The notes beneath the pieces are model-generated. The model saw nothing but the letters and a program-made list of their open reading frames with translations, had not been told where the DNA came from and ran no database searches. This document shows positions 26,092 to 35,262 of a DNA stretch of 64,000 bases, piece by piece. The translations under genes were made by a program, and so were the position numbers. This DNA is from SZUA-547 sp963669315. GTDB taxonomy: Bacteria; Pseudomonadota; Alphaproteobacteria; Rhodobacterales; Rhodobacteraceae. The stretch spans positions 186,001-250,000 of the forward strand of contig OY770021.1 of the NCBI GenBank assembly GCA_963669315.1. The letters run 5' to 3'. Position 1 is the stretch's first letter. Every line of letters begins with the position of its first letter.

Positions 26092-28209
26092 TCAAGCAGA
26101 CGAAAGGTATCTGACCGCCGCGTCCCGATCATGCAGATACAACAGAACACGAAGTGCGCCGCCGCGTTTGCCGGTCAAATCCGGATCCTGGCTAAGGACG
26201 AGCCGCGCATCATCCTGGGCCACGCGCATCAACTCTCCATCCAGTTCGAGGTCAGCGATCCGGAAATTCGGGAGGCCGGATTGCCGCACGCCCAGCAAAT
26301 CGCCAGCCCCGCGAATCTTCAAATCCTCCTCGGCGATGCGGAAGCCGTCCTCGGTTTCTCGCATGATCTGCAGACGCGCGCGGGCGGGTTCGGTCAGCAT
26401 CGAATACATCAGCACGCAGGTGGAGGCGGCGTCCGAGCGCCCCACCCTGCCCCTGAGCTGATGGAGCTGCGCCAGGCCAAACCGCTCGGCCTGCTCGATC
26501 ACGATGATTGTGGCTTCGGGGACATTCACGCCGACTTCGATCACCGTGGTGGCGACCAGAAGACGGGTTCGCCCCTCGATGAAATCAGCCATGGCGGCGT
26601 CTTTGTCCGCCGCATGCATCTGGCCATGCACCAGTCCAACATTCTCGGGCCCCAGCGCGGCGCGCAGGGCTTGGGCGCGATCCTCGGCGGCGACCCAGTC
26701 GCTGTCTTCGCTTTCCTCGACCAGTGGGCAAACCCAATAGGCGCGGCGGCCGTCGGCCAGCGCAGCCTTCAGCCGGCCGACAACCTCCTCATAGCGGCTC
26801 GCCGAGACCAGCGCTGTCGTGACCGGCTGCCGGCCCGGCGGCTTTTCGTCGAGGATCGAAGCATCCATGTCGCCATAACTCGCCAGCGCCAGCGTGCGCG
26901 GGATCGGGGTCGCGGTCATCACCAGAACATCGGCCCCGGCGGCGCTTTTCGAGGCCAGCTCCATACGCTGATCGACGCCAAAGCGATGCTGCTCATCGAC
27001 CACAGCCAAACGTAGATCGCGAAAGGCCACATCCTTCTGAAACAGCGCATGGGTTCCAATCAGGATGCGTGTATCGCCCGAGGCGACCCGCATCAACTTA
27101 CCCTCACGCGCGCGTCCCTTGTCGCGACCGGTCAGCAAGGCGACCTCGACCCCCGCCGCCTCCGCCAGCGGAGCGATGCTATCCATATGCTGGCGGGCTA
27201 GGATCTCTGTCGGGGCCATCAGCGCCGCCTGCCCGCCCGCCTCAGCGGCGACAAGCATGGCCATCAGCGCGACAAGCGTTTTGCCGGAACCGACATCGCC
27301 TTGCAGCAAGCGCAGCATGCGCAGGTCAGAGGCCATATCCGCCTCGATCTCCGCAATCGCGCGCGTCTGGGCGTCCGTGGGGGCATAGGGCAACGACACG
27401 CGCACCTTTTCCCGCAGCGTTCCGTCGCCAGTGCTGGCCGCGCCCTTGCCGCGCTTCATCTTGGCCCGCGCCAAAGCGAGCGCCAGTTGGTGCGAAAGCA
27501 ATTCATCGTAAGCCAGACGGTCGCGCGCGGGCGCGCCGAGGTTCAACGTTTCGGGAGTCTCCGGTCGGTGAACAGCGTGCAGCGCTCTGGACCAGTCCGG
27601 CCAATCGCGCCCCGACATTAGAGCCGGGTCCAGCCACTCTGGCAATTCTGGCGCGCGGGAAAGCGCCTCGGCCGCAGCCCGCCCCGCCATGCGCTGGCTG
27701 ACACCGGCGGTCAGGGGATAGACCGGCTCGAAGGGCGGCAGTTCCTCCGCCTCCCTCGTTGTCAGGATGTGGTCGGGATGGACCATTTGCATCAGGCCGT
27801 CGAAAATCTCCAACTTACCGGAGACGACACGCTTTTGGCCCATCGGCAGAGAGCGGCGCAGCCAGTCTTCCTTGGCGTGAAAGAACACAAGCAGGAACTC
27901 CGACGCGGAGTCCTGAGCGTGCACCTTGTATGGCTGGCCCTTGCGCTTTAGCGGATAGTGCTGGCCGACGGTGATCTCGACGGTGACGGTATCGCCTTCC
28001 AAAGCGCCTTCAACCGTCAGCCGCAGGCGGCGGTCGATCAGACCGTGGGGGGGCGTGAACAGGATGTCGCGCACCCGCGTCGCATCGAGTTTCTCGTAGA
28101 GCTTCGCCGTCTTCGGACCCACGCCCGGCAGCGAGTCCAGCCCGGCGAATAGCGGGAACAGGATCTCTGGCCTTCGGGTCGGGGGCGCTGAATTCGGCTG
28201 CGTGCTCAT
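26092..28209 (-). CDS. recG: ATP-dependent DNA helicase RecG
   Basis: A 705-residue branch-migration helicase that reverses stalled forks and processes Holliday junctions. The N-terminal wedge/OB region (about residues 1-230) is followed by two RecA-like domains: Walker A GDVGSGKTLVA, the RecG-type DEQHRFGVDQR box, TATPIPRTLA, and motif VI in QLRGRVGRSDA. The C-terminal TRG region (FRIAEEDLKIRGAGDLLG) is intact. Length is normal. Its stop touches the LexA-controlled promoter of the next gene. Confidence 0.97.
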   Translation of the reverse strand: MSTQPNSAPPTRRPEILFPLFAGLDSLPGVGPKTAKLYEKLDATRVRDILFTPPHGLIDRRLRLTVEGALEGDTVTVEITVGQHYPLKRKGQPYKVHAQDSASEFLLVFFHAKEDWLRRSLPMGQKRVVSGKLEIFDGLMQMVHPDHILTTREAEELPPFEPVYPLTAGVSQRMAGRAAAEALSRAPELPEWLDPALMSGRDWPDWSRALHAVHRPETPETLNLGAPARDRLAYDELLSHQLALALARAKMKRGKGAASTGDGTLREKVRVSLPYAPTDAQTRAIAEIEADMASDLRMLRLLQGDVGSGKTLVALMAMLVAAEAGGQAALMAPTEILARQHMDSIAPLAEAAGVEVALLTGRDKGRAREGKLMRVASGDTRILIGTHALFQKDVAFRDLRLAVVDEQHRFGVDQRMELASKSAAGADVLVMTATPIPRTLALASYGDMDASILDEKPPGRQPVTTALVSASRYEEVVGRLKAALADGRRAYWVCPLVEESEDSDWVAAEDRAQALRAALGPENVGLVHGQMHAADKDAAMADFIEGRTRLLVATTVIEVGVNVPEATIIVIEQAERFGLAQLHQLRGRVGRSDAASTCVLMYSMLTEPARARLQIMRETEDGFRIAEEDLKIRGAGDLLGVRQSGLPNFRIADLELDGELMRVAQDDARLVLSQDPDLTGKRGGALRVLLYLHDRDAAVRYLSSA

Positions 28210-28253
28210 GGCCGGGATGATGGCGGGACCGCGCGGCGGCGGCTAGAGGAAAA

Positions 28254-29813
28254 TCAGCGCCAAAAAGCCGGGGTCTCCTGCAGCGCCGCCCAGCGGTCTT
28301 TGGCGTCCCGCCAGGCGATCTCAGCATTGGCGTCGCACCAACCGATTACGCGTCCGGCGGCGAATGCGGCGACCGGGTCATCGCCTGCGACCTTCGGAAG
28401 CAAGTCCATGGCCATGGCCGAATCGTTGAGATGCCCGAATATGTTTTGAAGCTGCTTCAGTTGCTTGCGAAACGGTTTGACGCGCTTCGCCGGGTAGATT
28501 GAACCGAAGAAATCCACCGGGTAACGCAACTTCTTCAATTCCTTGCGCATTTCATGTCGCTCGGCGATCGTCAGGCCTTCGATCCGCTCGCCCCATTCAG
28601 CGACCTTGCGCCAGCGCTTGTCCAGTTGCGCCGACGCGAAATCGCGCACCGGAGCGGACAAACTGATGGGCTGATCCAGATCACCCGCATCCCGCCACCC
28701 TTTTCCCTCGGCGAAAGCGCCGACAGTCAACGGCAGACGTTGCGCGTCCGAGGATGAAAGACCTTTGGCGACATTGGCCTTCACCACGTTGCGGCGCGCT
28801 AGAATCGCCTTGTTCAGCGATTTGAACTCCGGCGATTTTTCGGCCCCGGCGGCATGCGCGGCGGATGCGACCACGTCTCGGATCAGCACATCCATGTCGC
28901 GCAGCGCGCCGACCACTCTTCCCAGGGACTTCGCGTCGGCCGAAAGTGGGCCAGTCATCCCCTTCGCGGTTAGCGGCTTGAGCAAAGATAATGCGCTTCT
29001 CAGCCGCCGAAGCCCGACTCGCAGTTGATGTGGGCCTTCCGGCTCGTCCGTCATGATCGCAACTGGCAGATTCCCGGCGATTTGCGCAAAACAAGTGCGC
29101 AGGATCGCCTGCATCGCCTCATCCGCCGACATCGAGGACGTCAGTTCAGCGTTCTTCGCAAATACCGGTTCAAGCGCGGGCTCCGCGGTCTCGCCCGCCA
29201 AAAGCCGATAGCCGCGCGCTGATTTCGAACACGCCGAATAGCGTAGAACCTCCCCTGCGAAGATCAGCTCTGCGACCTGAAACACCCCGGACGGGTCGCC
29301 GTCGATCAGTTCTATCTCGGCCTCTCGGAGTCGAGCCGACCTATCGCCGGCTCGTATTTTTCCCACGTCGAGACACAGCTCCAGCTTTCCGCCGGACGGC
29401 GCCGACAGATAGAACGACGTGCGTTTGATATGTGTCTCAATGACGGGCGAAAGTGGCTGATCGCCCATCGCCGCGAGGATCTTCTCGCGAACTGTTTCGT
29501 CGGAAATCGAGTCGATGGACGGCGCCGCGCCGCTCGCGGGAGTTTCGATTTCGACATGGTTGGCTATGCCAGCCGTGACCTGTCCCTTGGCCTTGACTGT
29601 CTGCACCCAATGTCGACCCACCTTGCGAGTTCGTAGTGCAATACCAGACTTTCGCAACGACATGTCGAGCGTGTCATAATAGATGCTTCGAAGGGTCCGG
29701 GTCGTCTTTTGACCGATAGTAAGCGCTTTGACCGCGGGACGATGGCGAATCCGGCGCATTTGCGCCTTGTCCAGCGTCAGCTTAAGCTCGAATTCCCGGT
29801 TTATCTGCGCCAT
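28254..29813 (-). CDS. CYTH-CHAD domain protein
   Basis: A 519-residue two-domain protein. The N-terminal CYTH domain (about 1-200) has the signature start EFELKLTLD (ExExK) and alternating charged strands (ELIDGDPSG, EIETPAS) of a triphosphate tunnel metalloenzyme. The C-terminal CHAD domain (about 230-519) is helical and rich in conserved His/Lys/Arg, for example HQLRVGLRRLRSALSLLKP and RHEMRKELKKLRYPVDFF. Family members hydrolyse inorganic triphosphate, and CHAD domains bind polyphosphate granules. A role in polyphosphate metabolism is inferred. Confidence 0.9.
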   Translation of the reverse strand: MAQINREFELKLTLDKAQMRRIRHRPAVKALTIGQKTTRTLRSIYYDTLDMSLRKSGIALRTRKVGRHWVQTVKAKGQVTAGIANHVEIETPASGAAPSIDSISDETVREKILAAMGDQPLSPVIETHIKRTSFYLSAPSGGKLELCLDVGKIRAGDRSARLREAEIELIDGDPSGVFQVAELIFAGEVLRYSACSKSARGYRLLAGETAEPALEPVFAKNAELTSSMSADEAMQAILRTCFAQIAGNLPVAIMTDEPEGPHQLRVGLRRLRSALSLLKPLTAKGMTGPLSADAKSLGRVVGALRDMDVLIRDVVASAAHAAGAEKSPEFKSLNKAILARRNVVKANVAKGLSSSDAQRLPLTVGAFAEGKGWRDAGDLDQPISLSAPVRDFASAQLDKRWRKVAEWGERIEGLTIAERHEMRKELKKLRYPVDFFGSIYPAKRVKPFRKQLKQLQNIFGHLNDSAMAMDLLPKVAGDDPVAAFAAGRVIGWCDANAEIAWRDAKDRWAALQETPAFWR

Positions 29814-29896
29814 TCATCAGAACTAGAACACGACCATGCGCCGGTCCAGAAATCTATTGGCCAGACGTCAATAGATTCACAGACTTGTCCACAGCG

Positions 29897-32044
29897 CTAT
29901 TCGCTGATCAGAGACAACCATTCTTCCTCTGTCATGACTTGAACGCCCAGTTGTTCAGCCTTTTTTAGTTTAGACCCGGCGCCGGGTCCGGCGACGAGGA
30001 TATCCGTCTTTTTCGAGATCGATCCGGATACTTTGGCGCCCAAAGATTCCGCCCGCGCCTTCGCCTCGGCGCGAGTCATGCGCTCCAGCGTTCCGGTGAA
30101 GACGACGGTCTTTCCCGCGACCACAGTATCGGTCTCCGCGGCGGCCACAGGCTGGACCTGAAGCTGTTGCAGCAATTCATTGAGAATTGTTCGATTTTGA
30201 CTTTCGTTGAAGAACTCCACCAATGCCCCGGCGAGCGTCGTTCCGACTCCGTCGATCTCCAGAAGCGCGGCGCGCGCCTCGCTTTCCGCGTCCACCGCTT
30301 CGGCCATGGATGCGGCGAAGGCCTCCCACTCCCCGTAGCGCCGGGCGAGCAGGCGGGCGGAGGTTTCGCCCACATGTCGAATGCCCAAGCCATAGATCAA
30401 CCGATCCAGCGGAATGGACCTGCGCTCATCAATCGCGGCGAATAGTTTCTCGGCCGATTTATCGCCCCAGCCTTCGAGCTTGGAAAGTCTCTGCAATTCA
30501 GAGCCCTGCGCGCCGAACCGCGTGTTAAGCGTGAAAATGTCGGCGGGCCGCTTCACCCAGCCATTCTCCCAAAACGCCTCCACCTGCTTGGCGCCCAGCC
30601 CTTCAATATCGAAGGCGCCGCGCGAAACGAAATGTTTCAACCTTTCAACAGCTTGGGCCGGACAGATCAGACCGCCCGTGCAGCGGCGCACAGCTTCTCC
30701 CTCCTCCCGCATGGCGTGAGAGCCGCATTCAGGGCAAACGGCCGGAAACTCAAAGGGTTGCGCCGAAGCTCGGCGTTTGGAGATATCCACCGCGACGATC
30801 TGAGGGATTACATCGCCCGCCCTTTGTACCGTCACCGTGTCGCCGGTGCGCAGGTCGATGGGTTTTTCCTCCGTTCCACCGCGGATCGGCGCGCCATCGC
30901 CGCCGACGCCGCGAATATAGTCCTCATTGTGGATCGTCGCGTTCGAGACGACGACGCCGCCAACCGTTACCGGCTGCAACCGCGCCACCGGAGTCAGCGA
31001 TCCGGTGCGCCCCACCTGAATGTCGATGGCGTTGAGGATGGTCGTCGCCTGCTCGGCGGGAAATTTGTGCGCGATCGCCCAGCGGGGCGTTCGGGTGCGC
31101 AGCCCTAGGCGCTGCTGCCAATCCAATCGATCAACTTTATATACAACACCATCGATGTCGTGACCAAGTGTGGCCCGTTGCTCTTCAATTCTCCGGTAAT
31201 TCGCAAGAAGTTCCTGCACACTATAGCGTCGGCGTGTCAGCTGGTTCTTTGGGAACCCCCAGTGAGCCAACACTTCCAAAACATCGTACTGTGTGTCCGC
31301 CGGTAGCGAACCAACCTCGCCCCATGAATAAGCAAAGAAATGCAAAGGTCGGGCGGCCGTGATTTCTGGGTCGAGCTGACGCAGCGAGCCTGCCGCCGCA
31401 TTGCGCGGATTGGCGAAAACCTTCTGGCCCACCTCTTCCTGCCGTGCGTTCAGAGCGTCGAAATCGGCGTGAGACATATAGACCTCGCCGCGAATCTCGA
31501 AGACATCCGGTGCTTCGGGAGGAAGCGTTGCTGGAATATCATCAATGGTGCGGGCGTTGGCGGTGACATTCTCGCCAGTTATACCGTCGCCACGGGTAGC
31601 AGCCTCGACCAACTTTCTGCGCTCATATCGCAACGACAGCGACAGCCCGTCGATCTTCGGCTCTGCCGTGATCGCGACCTCTTCATTTTCGCTGAGATTC
31701 AGGAAGCGACGAATGCCGTTTTCAAATTTAGTGATGTCCTCATTTGAGAAGGCATTCGCCAATGAAAGCATCGGAACCCGATGCCGGACCTTGGCGAATT
31801 TCTCGGACGGCGCCGCGCCGACGCGGGCGGATGGCCCGTCCTTTGGCGCGAGTTCGGGGAATCGCGCTTCCAGCGCATCGTAGCGCCGCCGCAGCGCATC
31901 GTATTCAGCGTCGGAAACTTCTGGCGCGTCCTGTCCGTGATAAAGCGCGTCGTGCCGGGCGATCTTCGCCGCCAGGCGCGCCAGTTCACCGACTGCATCC
32001 TCGGCGTTCAGCGCTTCGACATCCTGTTCCGGCGATTGCGCCAT
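29897..32044 (-). CDS. ligA: NAD-dependent DNA ligase
   Basis: A 715-residue replicative ligase. It shows the NAD-binding Ia domain, the adenylation site TAEPKIDGLSLSLRYE (Lys in KxDG), the OB-fold region, a four-cysteine zinc finger (CPECG...C...C), tandem HhH motifs and a complete C-terminal BRCT domain (GKTVVFTGTLERMTRAEAK). The ATG at 32044 (MAQSPEQ) has GGGAG upstream; an in-frame start 36 bases earlier is less likely. Placement just after ctrA is the arrangement I expect in Rhodobacterales. Confidence 0.97.
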   Translation of the reverse strand: MAQSPEQDVEALNAEDAVGELARLAAKIARHDALYHGQDAPEVSDAEYDALRRRYDALEARFPELAPKDGPSARVGAAPSEKFAKVRHRVPMLSLANAFSNEDITKFENGIRRFLNLSENEEVAITAEPKIDGLSLSLRYERRKLVEAATRGDGITGENVTANARTIDDIPATLPPEAPDVFEIRGEVYMSHADFDALNARQEEVGQKVFANPRNAAAGSLRQLDPEITAARPLHFFAYSWGEVGSLPADTQYDVLEVLAHWGFPKNQLTRRRYSVQELLANYRRIEEQRATLGHDIDGVVYKVDRLDWQQRLGLRTRTPRWAIAHKFPAEQATTILNAIDIQVGRTGSLTPVARLQPVTVGGVVVSNATIHNEDYIRGVGGDGAPIRGGTEEKPIDLRTGDTVTVQRAGDVIPQIVAVDISKRRASAQPFEFPAVCPECGSHAMREEGEAVRRCTGGLICPAQAVERLKHFVSRGAFDIEGLGAKQVEAFWENGWVKRPADIFTLNTRFGAQGSELQRLSKLEGWGDKSAEKLFAAIDERRSIPLDRLIYGLGIRHVGETSARLLARRYGEWEAFAASMAEAVDAESEARAALLEIDGVGTTLAGALVEFFNESQNRTILNELLQQLQVQPVAAAETDTVVAGKTVVFTGTLERMTRAEAKARAESLGAKVSGSISKKTDILVAGPGAGSKLKKAEQLGVQVMTEEEWLSLISE

Positions 32045-32145
32045 CGTCCGACTCCCGCCCCTGGCGCGCAGTTCATGCAACGCGCTTCGAGCGGAGACTC
32101 GCGCCAGCCGCGCGCCGGGTCAAGCGGTCAGAGGGAAGACAGCGA

Positions 32146-32907
32146 TCAGCCCACGGCCGCCTTGGGTTCATCCTCTGAAAAATCGGTCGGGGAGCGCGTC
32201 GTCAGGGGCGTCACGCCGTGATCCGAATTCTTGGCCGGGTCGCGCAGAACATAGCCACGCCCCCAGACCGTCTCGATATAATTCTCACCGCCCGTCGCCT
32301 CCGACAGCTTTTTGCGAAGCTTGCAGATGAAGACGTCGATGATCTTCACTTCGGGCTCATCCATGCCGCCATAGAGGTGGTTGAGGAACATCTCCTTGGT
32401 CAGCGTCGTGCCCTTTCGCAGCGAGAGCAGTTCCAGCATCTGATACTCCTTGCCGGTCAGATGCACAGGGTTATCGCCGACCGCAACCGTCTTGGCGTCC
32501 AGATCGACGGCGATCTTGCCGGTTTCGATGATGGAGTGGCTGTGACCCTTGGACCGCCGCACGATGGCGTGGATGCGGGCGACCAGTTCCTCCCGATTGA
32601 AGGGCTTGGTGATATAATCGTCGGCGCCAAAGCCGAACCCCTTCACCTTGTTCTCGGTCTCCGTCAGACCGGTCAGGATCAAAATCGGCGTCTCAATACG
32701 GGCGACGCGCAGGTCGCGCAGCACGTCGAAGCCAGTCATATCCGGCAGATTAAGGTCCAGCACGATAATGTCGTAGTCATAGTGTTTGGCCAGATCGACG
32801 CCCTCTTCACCAAGATCCGTGGTGTATACGATGAACCCGGCCTTCTTCAGCATCAGTTCGACGCTCTCAGCCGTGGCCGAATCATCTTCAATCAGTAGCA
32901 CACGCAT
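32146..32907 (-). CDS. ctrA: cell-cycle response regulator CtrA
   Basis: A 253-residue OmpR/PhoB-type regulator. The receiver domain (1-120) has the acidic pocket IEDD, the phospho-acceptor Asp51 in VLDLNLPD, Thr in LILTG and Lys in ITKPFNREEL. The winged-helix domain carries the strongly conserved recognition segment GGMDEPEVKIIDVFICKLRKKL seen in CtrA orthologues. The tail ends A-A-V-G rather than the A-A end associated with ClpXP turnover in Caulobacter, so proteolytic control may differ. It is followed by ligA and preceded by sciP on the same strand. Confidence 0.97.
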   Translation of the reverse strand: MRVLLIEDDSATAESVELMLKKAGFIVYTTDLGEEGVDLAKHYDYDIIVLDLNLPDMTGFDVLRDLRVARIETPILILTGLTETENKVKGFGFGADDYITKPFNREELVARIHAIVRRSKGHSHSIIETGKIAVDLDAKTVAVGDNPVHLTGKEYQMLELLSLRKGTTLTKEMFLNHLYGGMDEPEVKIIDVFICKLRKKLSEATGGENYIETVWGRGYVLRDPAKNSDHGVTPLTTRSPTDFSEDEPKAAVG

Positions 32908-33054
32908 TGATTGATTCCTTTCGCTTTCTCTCGCTCTTTAGGCTCTATTAACCACGGTATCGGCAATAGGTAAACGAAAAATGAGCGCCCTAACCGATTA
33001 GGACACTTAAATTTTCCTCTTTTGGTTGTGCGTTTCTGCCTTTTGCCCGTGAGA
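32908..33054 (-). promoter_or_regulatory. ctrA upstream region with GANTC, TTAACCA and a palindrome
   Basis: This 147-base gap contains a GANTC methylation site (GATTC, 32913-32917) within ten bases of the ctrA start, a CtrA half-site-like TTAACCA (32948-32954), and a perfect inverted repeat CCTAA-N4-TTAGG (32989-33002). No full TTAA-N7-TTAA site is present. Methylation and autoregulation are inferences from Caulobacter biology. Confidence 0.55.
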
Positions 33055-33342
33055 TCAGCGCGAGAGGTCGCGATACAGCTGCGCTCGCGTGGTTCGTAAC
33101 CCTTTGACGCCGTGGCGCTCAATCGAATCGCGCCACGCGTTGAACTCCTCGACGGACAGGCCATAGCGGCGACAGGCCTCCGGCAGCGACAACAGACCGC
33201 CCTTCACTGCGCAAACAACGGCTGCTTTTCGACGAGCCACCCATCGTCTGGTGTTCGATGGCGGCAAGTCAAAAATCGTCATAGGTTTGCCGTCGGGCCC
33301 GGGAACGCATCCTTCGGCGCTTTGTCCAGCACTGCTCGTCAC
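33055..33342 (-). CDS. sciP: SciP (DUF1153), CtrA inhibitory protein
   Basis: A 95-residue DUF1153 protein. SciP of Caulobacter is a helix-turn-helix protein that binds CtrA and blocks its recruitment of RNA polymerase. The hallmark stretch is clear: VPGPDGKPMTIFDLPPSNTRRWV, then RRKAAVVCAVKGGLLSLPEACRRYGLSVEEFNAW and a C-terminal GLRTTRAQLYR. I start at the GTG at 33342 because GGGAG lies seven bases upstream; a GTG nine codons earlier is possible. Encoded directly upstream of ctrA and in the same direction, so activator and inhibitor may share a transcript. Confidence 0.9.
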   Translation of the reverse strand: MTSSAGQSAEGCVPGPDGKPMTIFDLPPSNTRRWVARRKAAVVCAVKGGLLSLPEACRRYGLSVEEFNAWRDSIERHGVKGLRTTRAQLYRDLSR

Positions 33343-33557
33343 ACATTCACTCCCTAGCAGCCGCGACACACCCTCCGGCGGCTTCAGGAACGATAATCAC
33401 AGGGTCTCTAACAAAGATTGAATCGTCCCGTTTGGGGGCCGCACCCGGCGACAGATCGAAACATATTTACGTTTCAGCTGGCTAATGACACGCTCGGAAA
33501 GGTTGCAAATCGACAAGGCGCGGACCATCGCGCGCTGAAACAAACAGGGGGAATTCC

Positions 33558-35201
33558 ATGGCGACGCCGAAGGAGCTGACTGAACCGGACCTCAGAGCAA
33601 CGTGGAGCGCCGCGAAGAAAGCGGCGGAGAAGAAGGCCAAGACGAAAAAGCAGGACAAGATCTATGGGCCGCTGAAAAAGCAGTTCTCTCAGGATCTCGG
33701 CCCGCAGCTGAAGAAGTGGCCGAACGAGTATCCGAATATCGGCGCGATGGACACCAAGCTGGCGCCGATCACGCGCGTAATCGCGCAGTACAAAAAGCTC
33801 ATCGTCGCAGAGAAGAAACTCGACAGATCCGTCAAATCGACTCTGACTTCAGCGCTGGACGAAATCTCGACCGCGTTGGATGAGCGGCTTGAGAAGGCGA
33901 AAGAGCTGATCCTCGGCGATGAGGATCTCGCCATGAAGCAGGCGATCAAGGAATCGAAAAATCCGGTCACGCCGATCGAGATTCTCTCTCACCCGGATAT
34001 CAGCAGCCTTGTCATGGCGAAGGCGACGAGCTCGGACGCCGTCAAAATCGCGCCGTTCAAGCTTCAGATCCTGCTGACGGACGATGAAGCGCTGACCAAG
34101 CTGAGCGCCGATGACGGCAATGCGCGCTATCGCATGCAGGACGCCGCCAATTTCGACCAAGTAATCACCGAGATCGCCGGATTTCTGAGCAAGCTGGACA
34201 AGGCCGTCGCGGCGAATCCCGACAAGTTTGACGCCGCCGACAAGAAATTCGCCGCTGGCGTCGAGAAGATTCTGAAAGACGCCACCGACCGGTCCAGCGA
34301 TGAGCTTCACCGCCTTGTCGGCGTCCGGGTCCAGTACCGAAACTACAAGATCAAATCGGGGGTCAAGCTGACGCTGGCGATCGCGGGAACCGTCGGCGGC
34401 GCCATTTCGTTGGGCCTCGCGCCCTTTGCGCCCGTCATGCTGGTCAACGCCGTCGGCGTGATCAAGGGCGCGGTCGCGATCGGCGAGGAAATCGGCAAGC
34501 TTTCACTGACGGCAGAAGAGATGGCGAATTCGTTGCGCAAGGACGTCGACGGGCTGGTCGAACGCTATAAGGGCTGGCCTGGCTTCGATGTCGGCTCAGT
34601 CGAGGTGGGCGTCACGCTGGTCAACGCAATCACGCCGACCTTCTTCAAGACGATCTCAAGCTGCGGTGACGATCTCGGCAGGCTCGACGCGAAGATCGCC
34701 GGGCTGGAGGTTCAGGCGAGCGACCTGTCGGTGAAGCTCAATGAGATTCTGGACGAGCAAACCAAGTTCGAGACTTACCTCAAGGGATGGCTCAAGAAGA
34801 GCAAGACCGGCATCTCGCCCGAAATCAAATTCGCCATCGTTGCCCTGAAAACGCAGCTGAAATCGAACCGCGGCGCAGTGATGGCGATGATTGAGAAGAT
34901 CACATCGCTGAACGGGCGCGTGGACAATACGCGCGGCGACCTGAAGGATTTCGCAGGAAAAGTCGCGATGCTCTCGACCAAGGAGCCGACGCTGGCGAAA
35001 TTCGCCGAGGTCTTCATCAACACATCCGCCAATGTCGGTTTTCTGGTCTCCGGCAATGTGGGGTGGGAGGACGCCTACAAGATCGCAGAGAGCACGAAGG
35101 CGGTCACCGACATGATCGGCAACGTCTCGGGCTCGGTCGACGGCGCGCTGAGCCTTGCGGAAGATCTGAAAGGACTGGTGGACGAGGTGCGCGCCGGATA
35201 A
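33558..35201 (+). CDS. unrecognised 547-residue helical protein with hydrophobic hairpin
   Basis: I do not recognise this protein. It has no signal peptide. The first 60 residues are lysine-rich and charged. The sequence is almost entirely helical. Residues of about 270-308 (LTLAIAGTVGGAISLG...PVMLVNAVGVIKGAVAIG) form a glycine-rich hydrophobic pair that could be a membrane hairpin, and about 375-480 look like coiled coil. That layout is reminiscent of alpha-helical pore-forming proteins, where a buried hairpin flips into a membrane, but this is only an architectural analogy. The start has GGGGGAA nine bases upstream. It sits between sciP and mnmA, which I expect to be adjacent in relatives, so it may be an insertion. 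Confidence 0.85.
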   Translation: MATPKELTEPDLRATWSAAKKAAEKKAKTKKQDKIYGPLKKQFSQDLGPQLKKWPNEYPNIGAMDTKLAPITRVIAQYKKLIVAEKKLDRSVKSTLTSALDEISTALDERLEKAKELILGDEDLAMKQAIKESKNPVTPIEILSHPDISSLVMAKATSSDAVKIAPFKLQILLTDDEALTKLSADDGNARYRMQDAANFDQVITEIAGFLSKLDKAVAANPDKFDAADKKFAAGVEKILKDATDRSSDELHRLVGVRVQYRNYKIKSGVKLTLAIAGTVGGAISLGLAPFAPVMLVNAVGVIKGAVAIGEEIGKLSLTAEEMANSLRKDVDGLVERYKGWPGFDVGSVEVGVTLVNAITPTFFKTISSCGDDLGRLDAKIAGLEVQASDLSVKLNEILDEQTKFETYLKGWLKKSKTGISPEIKFAIVALKTQLKSNRGAVMAMIEKITSLNGRVDNTRGDLKDFAGKVAMLSTKEPTLAKFAEVFINTSANVGFLVSGNVGWEDAYKIAESTKAVTDMIGNVSGSVDGALSLAEDLKGLVDEVRAG

Positions 35202-35262
35202 CGGGTTGCGCCTTGCGGAGACGCCTCGGGAGGTCTATCTGCCGCAGCCAAGGAGCAACCAC

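Noticed and set aside
25810..27015. A 401-residue plus-strand frame overlapping recG
   Set aside because: It is the antisense of recG, with His/Gly/Arg-rich composition and no family motifs.
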